NCBI GenBank assembly: GCA_963728285.1
Contig: CAVSJR010000001.1
Span: 930,001 to 994,000, forward strand
Direction of reading: 5' to 3'
Origin: CAVSJR01 sp963728285
Lineage (GTDB): Bacteria; Actinomycetota; UBA4738; HRBIN12
DNA length: 64,000 nucleotides
In this document: positions 1 to 8,905 of the stretch, one piece after another
Position numbering within the stretch: position 1 is the stretch's first letter
How the letters are laid out: each line of letters begins with the position of its first letter
Notes under the pieces: generated by a model
What the model was told of the DNA's origin: nothing
The model's database searches: none
What the model saw: the letters and a program-made list of their open reading frames with translations, nothing else
Program-made: the position numbers and the translations under genes

Positions 1-2
1 GG

Positions 3-500
3 GACACGGTGGTCTTCTATCTGACCGACAACGGATACGCGCTCGGCGAGCACCGCTGGGAGACGAAGTCGTGCCCCTACGAGCCGTGCGTCCACATCCC
101 GTTCCTCGTTCGCGTGCCGGGGTCGCCGGGAGGCGCCGACGACCGCCTCGTGTCCAACGTGGATCTCGCGCCGACCATCGCGGAGCTGGCGGGCGTCCGT
201 CCCGCTGGTGCGCAGGACGGCGAGAGCCTCGTCGCTGCGCTGAGGGGCGCGGCACCGGCGACGCGGACCGGCGTGCTGCTCGAGTTCGCGGGCGGCGGCG
301 GCGTCCCCGGCTGGTCGGCCGTCCGGACCCGCTCCTTCCTGTGGGTGGAGCTGGACACCGGTGAACGTGAGCTGTACGACCTCGCGGGGGTGCTCGGGCC
401 CGCCGATCCCGATCAGCTGGTGAACCGGGCCGACGCTCCCGCGTACGCCGGCGTCCGTCGCCGCCTCGCATCGCGCCTGCAGGCGTTGCGCGCGGGGTAA
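3..500 (+). CDS. Sulfatase, C-terminal fragment (cut by window start)
   Basis: This is the C-terminal part of a sulfatase/alkaline-phosphatase-superfamily hydrolase that begins upstream of the window. The visible frame opens with DTVVFYLTDNGYALGEH, the family's metal-site region (asparagine and histidine of the DNG...GEH block), followed by the R-x-PF-L-V-R-PG block and the NVDLAPTIAELAG segment typical of these enzymes. The substrate cannot be read from this part; a sulfate ester is the family norm, but phosphonate or phosphodiester hydrolases share this end. The N-terminal Cys/Ser formylglycine motif is outside the window. It ends 11 bases before the next start codon, so co-transcription with the phosphoesterase is likely. 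Confidence 0.85.
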   Translation, partial: DTVVFYLTDNGYALGEHRWETKSCPYEPCVHIPFLVRVPGSPGGADDRLVSNVDLAPTIAELAGVRPAGAQDGESLVAALRGAAPATRTGVLLEFAGGGGVPGWSAVRTRSFLWVELDTGERELYDLAGVLGPADPDQLVNRADAPAYAGVRRRLASRLQALRAG

Positions 501-511
501 GATTCCTCGCC

Positions 512-2035
512 GTGTCGCACCCCTTCCGCATCGGTCCCCCCGGCCGCATCCCCGATCGAACGCCCATTCGCAGGCACGTGGCCCGGCGCCGCGCGATCCT
601 GGCGTTCGTCGTGGTGATCGCCGTCACGATCGGCTGGCAGCTCTGGGCGAGCGGCGACGCGCCGGACGAGTCGACGAGGGCGGCCCCGGCGCCGACGGCG
701 AGCGGCGCAGGTGACGGGGGGCCACGCGACGCGCCGACCCGTGCGCCGGTCACGCCGCGCGCCCCGATCAAGCACGTCGTGTTCATGGTCAAGGAGAACC
801 GCACGTTCGACTCCTATTTCGGCGCGTACCCCGGCGCGGAGGGCGTCTCGCGGGGCGAGACGCTGCGCTGCACGCAGGAGGGCTGCCGCCCCGGCCCCAC
901 GGTGCCCCTGAAGCCGGCGCCCGACGTCATCGCCCACGACATCACGCATGGATTCCAATCGGGGATGTACGCGATCAACGGCGGCGAGATGAACGGCTTC
1001 AACGTCATCGGCGACGGCCAGGACCTCACCGGCTACGTGCAGTACTCGCGCAAGTCGATCCCCGCCTACTGGGCGTACGCGGACCGCTACGTCCTTTCCG
1101 ATCACTTCTTCACCTCGATGTACGGGCCGACGTTTCCCGAGCACCTCTACACGGTCGCGGCGCAGTCGTACGGGGTCGTGGACAACAAGACCAACGACGA
1201 CACGGCGGGCAACTACTGCGACGACCCGCTGGAGTTCACGCAGCGGTTCAAGGACGATCTGACCGGGGATCAGATCTCCCGGATCATGAGGCTGGAGGAG
1301 AATCCGACCGACCACTGGCCCAACCAGATCGAGCGGATCGAGCGGTACTGGGAGCGCACGCGCACATGCTTCAACATCCGGGTGCTTCCCGATCTCCTGG
1401 AGAAGGCCGGGGTCAGCTGGAAGTACTACGCGAACCGCGACCAGTGGATGAACGGCCTTCAGGCGATCAAGCACGTCAGGTACGGTCCGATGTGGAGGAA
1501 GGTCACCCCCCCGGAGACGTTCCTGCGAGACGTCCGGCGAAACGATCTTCCCGAGGTCTCCTGGCTGGTTCCCCCGGAGGGCCTGAACGAGCATCCGGGC
1601 CTGCGGGCCAGCGTCTGCGACGGGGAGAACTGGACCGTTGAGCAGGTGAACGCGCTGATGGAGAGCAAGGCCTGGAAGTCCACCGCGCTCGTCATCGTGT
1701 GGGACGACTTCGGCGGGTTCTACGATCACGTCCCGCCGCCGCACCTCGACACGATGGGGCTCGGGCCGCGAACGCCCGCCCTCATCATGTCGCCCTGGAC
1801 GGTGCGCGGCGAGAGCCGAGACGGCGGCTCCATCGACTCCACCACCTACGAGTTCTCGTCCGTCCTGAGGTTCATCGAGCTGCTCCATGGCCTCCGGTCG
1901 CTCACCGATCGGGACGCGAACGCGGATCCGCTCACCGGCGCGTTCGACTTCGACGCGAAGCCTCGGACGAAGCCGCTCGTGCTTCCCTATCGGCAGGAGT
2001 GTCCGAACTACGTCCCGGAGGGCGGCGGGAGGTGA
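512..2035 (+). CDS. Membrane-anchored phosphoesterase (phospholipase C/acid phosphatase family)
   Basis: This 507-residue protein belongs to the phosphoesterase family that includes phospholipase C and acid phosphatase AcpA. A GTG start follows the sulfatase closely. Residues 28-45 form one hydrophobic helix after an arginine-rich N-terminus, so it is probably anchored with the enzyme outside the membrane; a Ala/Pro/Thr-rich linker follows. The family signature HVVFMVKENRTFDSYFG lies near residues 88-104, and the SDHFFTSMYGPTFPEH and VIVWDDFGGFYDHVPPP blocks, which carry metal and phosphate ligands, follow. Length is normal for the family. Whether it cleaves phospholipids or phosphomonoesters cannot be told from sequence. 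Its TGA overlaps the GTG of the TetR regulator. Confidence 0.88.
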   Translation: MSHPFRIGPPGRIPDRTPIRRHVARRRAILAFVVVIAVTIGWQLWASGDAPDESTRAAPAPTASGAGDGGPRDAPTRAPVTPRAPIKHVVFMVKENRTFDSYFGAYPGAEGVSRGETLRCTQEGCRPGPTVPLKPAPDVIAHDITHGFQSGMYAINGGEMNGFNVIGDGQDLTGYVQYSRKSIPAYWAYADRYVLSDHFFTSMYGPTFPEHLYTVAAQSYGVVDNKTNDDTAGNYCDDPLEFTQRFKDDLTGDQISRIMRLEENPTDHWPNQIERIERYWERTRTCFNIRVLPDLLEKAGVSWKYYANRDQWMNGLQAIKHVRYGPMWRKVTPPETFLRDVRRNDLPEVSWLVPPEGLNEHPGLRASVCDGENWTVEQVNALMESKAWKSTALVIVWDDFGGFYDHVPPPHLDTMGLGPRTPALIMSPWTVRGESRDGGSIDSTTYEFSSVLRFIELLHGLRSLTDRDANADPLTGAFDFDAKPRTKPLVLPYRQECPNYVPEGGGR

Positions 2036-2736
2036 GCGATCGCCGCGCCGCCGGCTCGACGTCGAGGGCGGCGAAGGCGGCGCAGACGCGCGAGCGCATC
2101 CTCGAGGCCGCCCGCCGGATCCTCGCGGGGGAGGGGGTGGAGCGGCTCACGACGCGCCGGGTGGCCGAGCTCGCCGGCGTGTCCCACGGGATGGTCCACT
2201 ACCACTTCGCCGACAAGCGGGATCTCATCGTCGCGCTCGTCGTGCACGCTCGCCGCGACTGGGTCGAGCCGCTCGAGGAGCTCGTCGACGGCCCCGGGAC
2301 GGGCGAGGTTCGGATGCGGGCCGTGATCTCGTGGATGGCGGAGCCGCAGACCACCGACGTCATGCGCGTGCATCAATCGCTGTTCGTGTTCGCGCTCGGG
2401 GACGACGTGGTCCGCGGGCGCCTCGCCGCGGAGTTCGCCCGCTGGCGCGCGCCGTTCGTGAAGCTCTTCGGCGACCTCGGCGACGAGCTGGGCATCGGCG
2501 GGCTCGACGCCCGCGGCGTGGGAGAGTCGTTCGCGGCCGCCGCCGACGCGCTCGTCCAACAGCAGTCGCTCGATCCGGCGCTGCCGACGGAGCTGATGCT
2601 CACGGAGCTGTTCCAGCGGCTGATCGGCGTGGATGGCACCGCCGAGGGCCGGAGACGCTCGGCCTCCGCTCGCCGGGCGCCCGCGAGCGGGCGTCAGTCG
2701 GCGTCGCGCTCCGCGCCGTCGAGGAGGCGACGGTAG
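2032..2736 (+). CDS. TetR/AcrR-family transcriptional regulator
   Basis: A 234-residue regulator with the TetR helix-turn-helix at roughly residues 19-66, including the recognition part AELAGVSHGMVHYHF. The ligand domain is helical and unassigned. The GTG start (GTGA overlap with the upstream phosphoesterase stop) gives a normal length. The basic, Arg/Ser-rich tail overlaps the convergent nitrilase gene by 43 bases. A TetR-like dyad lies upstream of that nitrilase (3592-3609), which makes the nitrilase a candidate target, but co-regulation with the two upstream hydrolases is equally possible. Confidence 0.9.
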   Translation: MSDRRAAGSTSRAAKAAQTRERILEAARRILAGEGVERLTTRRVAELAGVSHGMVHYHFADKRDLIVALVVHARRDWVEPLEELVDGPGTGEVRMRAVISWMAEPQTTDVMRVHQSLFVFALGDDVVRGRLAAEFARWRAPFVKLFGDLGDELGIGGLDARGVGESFAAAADALVQQQSLDPALPTELMLTELFQRLIGVDGTAEGRRRSASARRAPASGRQSASRSAPSRRRR

Positions 2737-3560
2737 GGCTCGAAGACGGCCGCGGGCGCGTGGCGCAGATGGTGGAGCACTCGGTTGAGCCCTCGCGTGC
2801 CGCCGGCTCGAACCCTCGTGACGGCGTCGAGATCGACCTCCTGGATCACGAACTCCTCGTTCCCCCCGAGCTCGAACAGCACCCGACCCTCCGGATCCAC
2901 CCCGATGCTCCGTCCGCCCCCGATCGTCGGCGCCGCGTTGACGTTCAGCACGTAGCACTGGTTGGCGATCGCGTTGGCCCGCGCGAGGATGAGTTCCTCG
3001 GCGCGGTCGGCGGTCGTCGTCAGGGTGGGGTGCAGCAGCACCTCCGCGCCCGCGAGCGCGAGCCCTCGCGCCACCTCCGGAAACCAGCCGTCGTAGCAGA
3101 TCATGATGCCGAGGCGTCCCACGCCGGGGACGTCGAAGGCGCAGAGCGCGTCGCCCGGCGCCTCCTCCTCGAACGGCGCCCAGGGGAAGAGCTTGCGGTA
3201 TCGGGCGACGAGCGTTCCGTGCGGGTCGAAGACGAGCGCCGTGTTGTAGAGGCGCTCGCCGGAGCGCTCCACGATCGACCCGGCCGCGATCCAGCGCTTC
3301 ACGCTCGCGGCGATTCCTCCCACGCGATCGGTGAGCGGGCCCGGGATCTCCTCGGCGACCTCGCCCGCGTAGCCGTCGCGCGCCCCGGGAGCGAAGGGAT
3401 CCTCCGCGGCCAGGTACGCCTCGGGAAAGAGCAGGAGATCGGCGGCAGGGACGGCGGCGCGGAACCGGCGGACCTCGGCCTCGAACTTGTCGAGCGTCGC
3501 GGCAGGGTCGAACGCGACCGGTCTCATCTGCGCGCCGAGGATCGTGAAGGGCCGGGACAT
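2694..3560 (-). CDS. Carbon-nitrogen hydrolase (nitrilase superfamily)
   Basis: A 288-residue nitrilase-superfamily amidase. The catalytic triad is visible: Glu47 in LLFPEAYLA, Lys123 in ARYRKLFPW and the nucleophile Cys155 in GIMICYDGWFPE. Length and block spacing fit omega-amidase, aliphatic amidase or N-carbamoyl-amide hydrolase members rather than true nitrilases; the substrate is not readable. Near its end a DLDAVTRVRAGG segment precedes a short variable tail. An 18-base dyad 31 bases upstream of the ATG suggests repression. It is transcribed toward the TetR gene and away from the CocE-type hydrolase, whose stop is 78 bases upstream. Confidence 0.9.
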   Translation of the reverse strand: MSRPFTILGAQMRPVAFDPAATLDKFEAEVRRFRAAVPAADLLLFPEAYLAAEDPFAPGARDGYAGEVAEEIPGPLTDRVGGIAASVKRWIAAGSIVERSGERLYNTALVFDPHGTLVARYRKLFPWAPFEEEAPGDALCAFDVPGVGRLGIMICYDGWFPEVARGLALAGAEVLLHPTLTTTADRAEELILARANAIANQCYVLNVNAAPTIGGGRSIGVDPEGRVLFELGGNEEFVIQEVDLDAVTRVRAGGTRGLNRVLHHLRHAPAAVFEPYRRLLDGAERDAD

Positions 3561-3591
3561 CCGGCCGACCTTAGCATCCGGCCTGTTGCCT

Positions 3592-3609
3592 TGACCGAGC
3601 GCTTGGTCA
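3592..3609. promoter_or_regulatory. Operator-like dyad upstream of the nitrilase gene
   Basis: The sequence TGACCGAGCGCTTGGTCA is a dyad with one mismatched pair, centred at 3600/3601. On the minus strand it sits where the -35 region would be, 18 bases from a TAAGGT -10-like hexamer (3568-3573), so a bound protein would block nitrilase transcription. Long even dyads of this sort are common for TetR or LacI regulators; the adjacent TetR gene is the simplest candidate. Confidence 0.55.
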
Positions 3610-3638
3610 GTTGGAAGATGGCCGGCGTGGCGTCCCTG

Positions 3639-5297
3639 CTACCGAAGAACGCTGAGCGTGAGGACGGCGGACGCGCTCGCGCCTCCTCGCACGGTGCGCC
3701 GTCGTGGGACGCCGCCCTCGGCGGACCACGGGTCCTCGTCGGTTCCGGGATCCCACAGGTACCGCGGGTGATCGCTCGACGCGATCTCCAGCCGCAGACG
3801 GTGGCCCGGCAAGAGCCGGTACCCGGTGTGACCGAGCTCCACGCGGACGGGCCGGTCGGAGGCCGGCTCCGTCACGAGCGCTCCCCCCTGCAGGATGCGC
3901 CGGGCCCGGCCGGCGGGATCGACGTCGACGAGCTTGGCCATGAGGTGCATGCGGGGTCCCTCGCCGGCCACCACGGCGTCGAGCCGGGCCGGGCCCGCGA
4001 GGTCGAGCGGGGTCCGGGCGGCCTCGCCGGTGAAGGTGAGCACGTCGTCGCGCCCCTCCACCTCCCGTTCGTCCGGCAGGCCGAGCAGCGGCCGCCAGAC
4101 GTCGTCGATGAGGTCCGGGACGAGGTCGTCGGGATCGTGCGTCCAGGAGGCATCCGAGCCGCTCCGGTCGGGAGCCGAGGCGAGGCCGCCGCCCTCGGGA
4201 CCGTCGAGCGCGCGCCGGCTCGCCGCGACGTACAGGCGGAGCTCCTCGGCGCCGTCCGGGGGCCACGTCCCGGCGGTCCTCCATCCCTCGTTCGCGAGGT
4301 GCCACCGCACCGGCGGGATGGGTGCGGCGGTGCGTCCGGCCAGGTGGCGGTCGAAGAACTCGAGCGCCGGCGCGAGGTAGCCCGGCAGGAACCGCTCGAG
4401 CGCCTCGTCGTCGACCTCGATGTCGGGGACCGGTCCGTCGCCGATCAGCAGCTCGTCGTCGAAATGATCGGTGGCGCCCATCACGAGGTGCTGGTCCGGG
4501 ACGCCCGCCCCGGACATCGCGAGGAAGTCCCCGACCTGGCCGCGCTGAAAGACGTCCCACCAGCCTCCGGAGTGCAGGACGGGGATCCGGATCCGCTCGC
4601 GGACGGGCCGTCCTGCGCCGAAGATGCCCGCGGACCAGAACGGGTCCTCGGGCGGCGTGCGGCGCCAGCGATCGAGGTTCGCCGAGCGGCGTCCGTCGCG
4701 GATCCGGGGGATCAGCTGCTCGAGCGGGCGCACTCCCCAATCCGGCACGTCCTCGTACAGGAACTCGTCGACCCAGGCGGTGGCCGCCCACTCGGCCATC
4801 GCGTACAGGCAGAACAATCCCTGGTCGTAGACCCAGCCGTCGGCGAGCGACGTGGTGGTGACCCGCGGCACGATCGCGCGGAGCGCGGGGTGCCCGGTCG
4901 ACGCCGCGGCCCATTGCGTGAACCCGTAGTAGGAGTCTCCGAACATCCCGACGACGCCGGTGGACCACGCCTGCGCGACGATCCACTCGAGCGTGTCCTC
5001 GCCGTCCGAGGCCTCGTGGACGAAGGCCACGCGCTCTCCCTCGCTCCTCGCCTTCCCGCGAACGTCCTGCACGACGACCGCATATCCCCGGTCGAGGAAC
5101 GCCGACGCGATCGACGACATGAAGCTGAAGCGGCCGCTCTTGTCGTAGGGCAATCGCACGAGGACGGTCGCGGCGGGAGTCCGCGCGGGAAGGTAGACGT
5201 CGGTCGCCAGCCGGACGGCGTCGCGCATCGGCACCATCACGTGGTCGGCTCGTTCGTCGAGGACGCCGAGCGGCAGCGGGGCATGAGGCCCGGACAT
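3639..5297 (-). CDS. CocE/NonD-family (X-Pro dipeptidyl-peptidase S15-like) hydrolase
   Basis: A 552-residue alpha/beta-hydrolase of the CocE/NonD and S15 group, serine esterases or peptidases acting on esters, beta-lactam side chains or peptides. The nucleophile is Ser122 in FGDSYYGFTQW; the preceding VQDVRGKARSEGE block is the family's oxyanion region. The C-terminal third, with LGHTGYRLLPGHRLRLEI, matches the jelly-roll PepX_C domain. No signal peptide is evident, so it is probably cytoplasmic. The ATG is preceded by GAAGGAG at a good distance. It is transcribed in the same direction as the downstream nitrilase, separated by 78 bases that contain the operator-like dyad, so the two may be separate units. 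Confidence 0.88.
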   Translation of the reverse strand: MSGPHAPLPLGVLDERADHVMVPMRDAVRLATDVYLPARTPAATVLVRLPYDKSGRFSFMSSIASAFLDRGYAVVVQDVRGKARSEGERVAFVHEASDGEDTLEWIVAQAWSTGVVGMFGDSYYGFTQWAAASTGHPALRAIVPRVTTTSLADGWVYDQGLFCLYAMAEWAATAWVDEFLYEDVPDWGVRPLEQLIPRIRDGRRSANLDRWRRTPPEDPFWSAGIFGAGRPVRERIRIPVLHSGGWWDVFQRGQVGDFLAMSGAGVPDQHLVMGATDHFDDELLIGDGPVPDIEVDDEALERFLPGYLAPALEFFDRHLAGRTAAPIPPVRWHLANEGWRTAGTWPPDGAEELRLYVAASRRALDGPEGGGLASAPDRSGSDASWTHDPDDLVPDLIDDVWRPLLGLPDEREVEGRDDVLTFTGEAARTPLDLAGPARLDAVVAGEGPRMHLMAKLVDVDPAGRARRILQGGALVTEPASDRPVRVELGHTGYRLLPGHRLRLEIASSDHPRYLWDPGTDEDPWSAEGGVPRRRTVRGGASASAVLTLSVLR

Positions 5298-5368
5298 GGT
5301 CTGGCTCCTTCGGGGTCGCGACCGAGGGCAGCCTACCGGCGAGACCGTGGGACCGATCCGGGCTCAGG

Positions 5369-5377
5369 TGCTATACC
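5369..5377 (+). promoter_or_regulatory. Extended -10 promoter element
   Basis: TGCTATACC (TGn plus TATACC) lies 53 bases upstream of the PotD-like gene. No convincing -35 is visible. The same TGCTAT core occurs before the helicase gene (14143) and the DppA gene (25334), which supports it. Confidence 0.45.
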
Positions 5378-5430
5378 ACCGAGCGAGGGCCATCGGGTGC
5401 GTTCGGATGCGCGCACCCCAGAGCGGGAGG

Positions 5431-6720
5431 ATGTCGATCGTGACGACCGGTGACGACTTCGAACGGTGGATGCGGGCGGCTCCGCCCCGACCCGGCGCGA
5501 ACCGGATCACACGGCGTGAGCTGCTCCGGGGAGCCGGACGAGGTGCCGCGGGCCTGGCCGCCGCGAGCCTCCTCGCGGCATGCGGCTCCGACGGCTCATC
5601 CGGCTCAACGAGCCCGGGGGCCGGGTCCCCGTCGTCGATGCCGCCGCTCGCCCACGAGCTCTCGGTCGCGCAGTGGCCGCTCTACATCGACCGCGCGAAG
5701 GGAGGCCACCGCCCGACGCTCGAGGCGTTCCAGAAGGAGACGGGGATCGACGGTCGACTACCGCGAGGTCATCAACGACAACGAGGCGTTCTTCGCCAAG
5801 CTCGTGCCGCAGTTCCAGGCGGAGCAGGCCGACGGGGTGGGACATCATCGCGCTCTCGGATTGGGTCGTCACGCGCATGGACCGGGGCGGATGGGTGGAG
5901 GAGCTCGACTGGTCGCTCCTCCCGACGGCCCGGCAGAACATGCTGCCCGCGTTCGAGGATCCCGTCTTCGATCCCGGCAACGCGCACAGCGTCCCCTGGC
6001 AGGGCGGCGTGACCGGCGTGGCCTACTACCCCGACAAGGTCCCCGGCGGAAAGATCGAGCGTTCGACGACCTCTGGAACGAGGGATTGGCCGGCCACGTG
6101 GGGATGCTGACGGAGATGGTCGACTCCATGTCCCTCACGCTGCTGTCGCTCGGGGTCGAGCCGCTGCAGGCCACCGATCGACGACGCGCAGCGAGCCCAG
6201 GAGAAGCTGATCGAGCAGCGTGACGCCGGCATCGTCCGGTCCAGTACTACGGCCAGGACTACATCGACGCGCTCACGAGCGGGGACACGTGGGCATCGAT
6301 GGCGTGGTCGGGCGACGTCTTCTACTACAAGTATCTGGGCGGGTACCCGGACCTCGAGTTCGTCGTTCCCGAGGAGGGCGGGATGCTCTGGGCGACGGCC
6401 GCTCGAGATCCCGCAGGGCGCCGAGCACCCGACGGACGCCCACGCGTTCATGGACTTCTACTATCGGCCCGAGATCGCCGCGCAGGTCACCGACTGGGTG
6501 CTGTACATGACGCCGGTCCGGGGCGTGCAGGAGATCATGGCCGAGAAGGCGAAGACGCTCGAAGGGCGGGGATGCGGCGTACTACGAGACGCTGTCGACG
6601 AGCCCGCTGCTGTTTCCGCCGGACGATCTGGCTTCGGCGAACCTCCATGAGTACAAGGCGCTCTCCGAGGACGAGTTCCAGCAGTACAACGAGCTGTTCA
6701 CCGTGGTCGTCGAGTCCTGA
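5431..6720 (+). CDS. PotD-like extracellular solute-binding lipoprotein (frameshifted)
   Basis: This encodes a spermidine/putrescine-type periplasmic-binding-protein homologue. After the ATG (GGGAGG just upstream) comes a twin-arginine lipoprotein signal, TRRELLRGAG then LLAACGSDG with a lipobox cysteine. Conserved blocks appear in turn in different frames: VDYREVINDNEAFFAKL, GWDIIALSDWVVTRM, FDDLWNEGLAGHVGMLTEM, MAWSGDVFYYKYLG, FMDFYYRPEIAAQVTDW and YNELFTVVVES. At least seven single-base shifts, mostly an extra G (for example near 5752, 5835 and 6182) with some losses (near 6058 and 6239), break the frame. The blocks are intact in order, so a consensus-sequence problem is more likely than decay. 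No permease or ATPase genes are adjacent, so it is an orphan here. Confidence 0.85.
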
Positions 6721-6741
6721 GCGAGGGCCGCTGCGTCCCGG

Positions 6742-8172
6742 CTACGCCGGCGTGAGCTGACGGTCGTCCTCCCGCACCTGCCCGCGCCACCACTCCTGCC
6801 CCTCCTCGGGCAGCGTGTAGATCGGGTCGTAGTACGGATACTCGCCGGGCGAGCGCGTCCGGGTCGTCGAACTCGATGCCCGTCCGGTAGTTCTTCGTCC
6901 AGTACGAGATGCCCTTCACGTCGGTCGTAGTCCTTCAGCATGTGGACCCAGCGCTTGCCGACGAACGGAACGTCGCAGACGACGCGCGGCGTGGCGAATC
7001 CCGGCATGTATCCGAGCAGCGCGTACTGCAGGTCCTGCGCCTCGGCGACCGACGTCCGCCAGTGCTCGGAGTTCGGGATCATGTCGCACATGTAGAAGTA
7101 GTAGGGCATGATCTTCGCGTGATCCAGGAGCATGAAGCAGAGCTCCAGCAGCTCGTTCGGCGCCGTGTTCACCCCGCGCAGCAGCACGCCCTGGTTCCGC
7201 ACGTCGCGGAACCCGGCATCGAGGAACATCGCGCGCGGCGTCGCCGACGAGCGGGCGTCACCTGCTGCGCGCAGTTCACGTGCGTGTGCAGCGCGATGTC
7301 GGCTCCGCGCTCGCGCGCCCTCGTCGCCATCCGCTCGAGCGGCGGCCCGCACGTCGTCCTGCAGGAAATGCTGCGGGATGCCCATCAGGCCCTTGGTCGC
7401 CAGCCGGATGTCGCGGATGTTCTCGATGTCGAGGAGCTTCATGACGAAGTCCTCGAGCCGCTTGATCGGCACGTTCGCCATGTCGCCGCCGGAGACGACC
7501 ACGTCGCGGACCTGCGGGCGTCCTGCGCAGGTAGTCGAGCATCATGTCCCAGCGCTCGTTCTGCTTGATCTCGAACTTGTACTTCAGGATCTGCAGCGGT
7601 GTCGTTGCCCACGAGGTCCATCCGCGTGCAGTGCCCGCAGTACTGCGGGCACGTCGGGATGAGCTCGGCGAGCACCTTGGTCGGGTAGCGGTGCGTGAGG
7701 CCCTCGACCGCCCACATGTCCGCCTCGTGCAGCGAGTCGCGCGAGGCCATGGGGTGGCTCGCCCACTCGGTCTGGCGGTCGGAGTAGCGCCGGCGCCATG
7801 TAGCGGCGAACGGGGTCGCCGCTCGAGGTTCGCCTCGTCCATCGTGTTGATCATCTGGGGCGGGATCAGCATGGACATCGTCGCTCGCTCCTGCTGGTCC
7901 CGCTCGATGTCGCCGAGCAGGTCGTCGCTCAGGTGCTCGCCGAGGGCCGCCTTGAACTCCTTGAGGTTCTTGACCGTGTGGGCGCGCTGCCACTGAGCGC
8001 TCTCCCACTGGTCCTTCGTCACGTCGCGGTAGCCGGCCAGGCGGGTCCAATCCGGCTCGCGGTACTCCCGCTTCAGCGGGTACTCGAATGGCTGTTCGGA
8101 GCCGTGGGCTCGGGCCTCCCGATGGCCCGGGCGAAGATTCGGCACCGCGGTGTTGGACTGCTCCTGGCTCAC
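6742..8172 (-). CDS. kamA: Lysine 2,3-aminomutase-family radical SAM enzyme (frameshifted)
   Basis: A radical S-adenosylmethionine, PLP-dependent aminomutase of the KamA family, which converts L-lysine to beta-lysine (some members use glutamate). The iron-sulfur motif is CPQYCGHCTRMDLVGND (CxxxCxxC); VVVSGGDMANVPIKRLEDF, IRLATKGLMGIPQHF and the PLP-region block LLRGVNTAPNELLELCFML follow in order. The GTG start is chosen because GAAGGAGG lies just upstream. At least six single-base frameshifts interrupt it. The order of blocks and a normal total length (about 475 residues) argue for one functional gene. It converges on the PotD-like gene. No beta-lysine acetyltransferase (AblB) or lysine-fermentation genes are adjacent, so whether the product is an osmolyte or a catabolite is open. 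Confidence 0.87.
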
Positions 8173-8316
8173 CGTGACCTCCTTCGACGCCCCGACGACG
8201 CACAAACGACGGCTTACCGACGACCTTCCCGGCAATCTCCGATGGGCCGGACATGGGGCAGCACTCGGAACGGATTCAGCCGGGAGACCAGTCTACCGCG
8301 CATCCATCCGGTCGAG

Positions 8317-8354
8317 AAGCCCTGAAACCGAATGGCATTCGGGTCTGAGGGCTT
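8317..8354. other. Composite inverted repeat (possible terminator) in the 8173-8449 gap
   Basis: Outer arms AAGCCCT (8317-8323) and AGGGCTT (8348-8354) pair perfectly, as do inner arms CCGAAT (8328-8333) and ATTCGG (8337-8342) around GGC, with small internal loops between. On the minus strand it lies after the stop of the small basic protein and about 145 bases before kamA, so it could end the former's transcript or be a leader structure of kamA. No U-tract follows. The rest of this 277-base gap shows nothing else I can name. Confidence 0.45.
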
Positions 8355-8449
8355 GGCGTCGACGAGACGCAGGCGTCGACCGATGGCCGCTCGAGACGTC
8401 GTCCGGGGGGTCGAAGGGCAGAACGCCCGGTGGGGATGGGAGGGGCCGG

Positions 8450-8731
8450 CTAGCGACGGCCTCGGCCGCCGCCGCCGAAGTTCGGCCGGCCTCCGCGACG
8501 GCGCTCGAACTTCTGCTCCGGGACGTAGCGGGGCATCCGTGCCTGCATCGGGGCGTGGCCGGAGCGCTCCAGCCGAAGCTCGATGTGGTCGGCTCGCCGG
8601 AACCGGTCGGTCTCCCGCCATCCGGCCGCGATCAGGTGCTTCAGGCGGGCGTCGGCGGTCTTCCGGAGCTTGTCCCCGCCGGGCACCTTGACGTACAGGC
8701 GCTCGTGCAGGACTTCCTTATAGTCGGCCAT
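8450..8731 (-). CDS. Small basic protein with Gly/Arg-rich tail, unknown function
   Basis: A 93-residue protein I do not recognise. The first 60 residues (YKEVLHERLYVKVPGGDKLRKTA and onward) are rich in charged residues and look like a small folded alpha/beta domain. The last 20 residues are Arg/Gly-rich (RRRGGRPNFGGGG type), as in RGG tails of nucleic-acid-binding proteins. An RNA- or DNA-binding role is therefore a guess. A TAGGCT -10 lies so close to the ATG (9 bases) that the transcript is probably leaderless. It is divergent from the c-di-GMP protein at 8906. Confidence 0.6.
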   Translation of the reverse strand: MADYKEVLHERLYVKVPGGDKLRKTADARLKHLIAAGWRETDRFRRADHIELRLERSGHAPMQARMPRYVPEQKFERRRGGRPNFGGGGRGRR

Positions 8732-8740
8732 GGTCGGCCT

Positions 8741-8746
8741 AGCCTA
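8741..8746 (-). promoter_or_regulatory. -10 element, probable leaderless promoter
   Basis: TAGGCT on the minus strand ends 9 bases before the ATG of the small basic protein, so the expected transcription start almost coincides with the start codon. Confidence 0.5.
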
Positions 8747-8806
8747 GCAGCGGGCACGGGCGTCCCCCACCTCGCCGGATGGCCGCCGGACGCGGTCCCG
8801 GAGCCA

Positions 8807-8833
8807 CGACGCGATCGCCTCTCGATCGCGTCG
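8807..8833. repeat. Perfect 11-base inverted repeat in divergent intergenic region
   Basis: Arms CGACGCGATCG (8807-8817) and CGATCGCGTCG (8823-8833) are perfectly complementary around CCTCT. It lies between two divergent genes, so it cannot be the terminator of either. It would form a stable hairpin in the leader of the c-di-GMP gene at 8906, or serve as an operator. Confidence 0.7.
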
Positions 8834-8905
8834 CGAAAGGGCCGCTCACCTGGTCGAACGCCTCCCTACAGGGGGATGCGCGACTCGCCGATATCAAGGT
8901 CGACG

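Noticed and set aside
2755..2825. tRNA-like stretch whose plus-strand translation reads RVAQMVEHS...AAGSNP, the well-known product of translated tRNA genes, with GGCTCGAACCC resembling a T-arm.
   Set aside because: No 7-base acceptor stem or 5-base T stem can be formed, and the bases are fully explained as the conserved C-terminal part of the minus-strand nitrilase.
1887..5453. Very long open frame (1188 codons) on the plus strand.
   Set aside because: It is a GC-driven shadow: its translation is Arg/Gly-rich without any domain, while the other frames hold well-defined TetR, nitrilase and CocE-type genes.
5431..8172. PotD-like and KamA genes as pseudogenes.
   Set aside because: Every conserved block is present in order with no internal stop in the corrected frames and no larger deletion, so I annotate them as genes with sequence errors.
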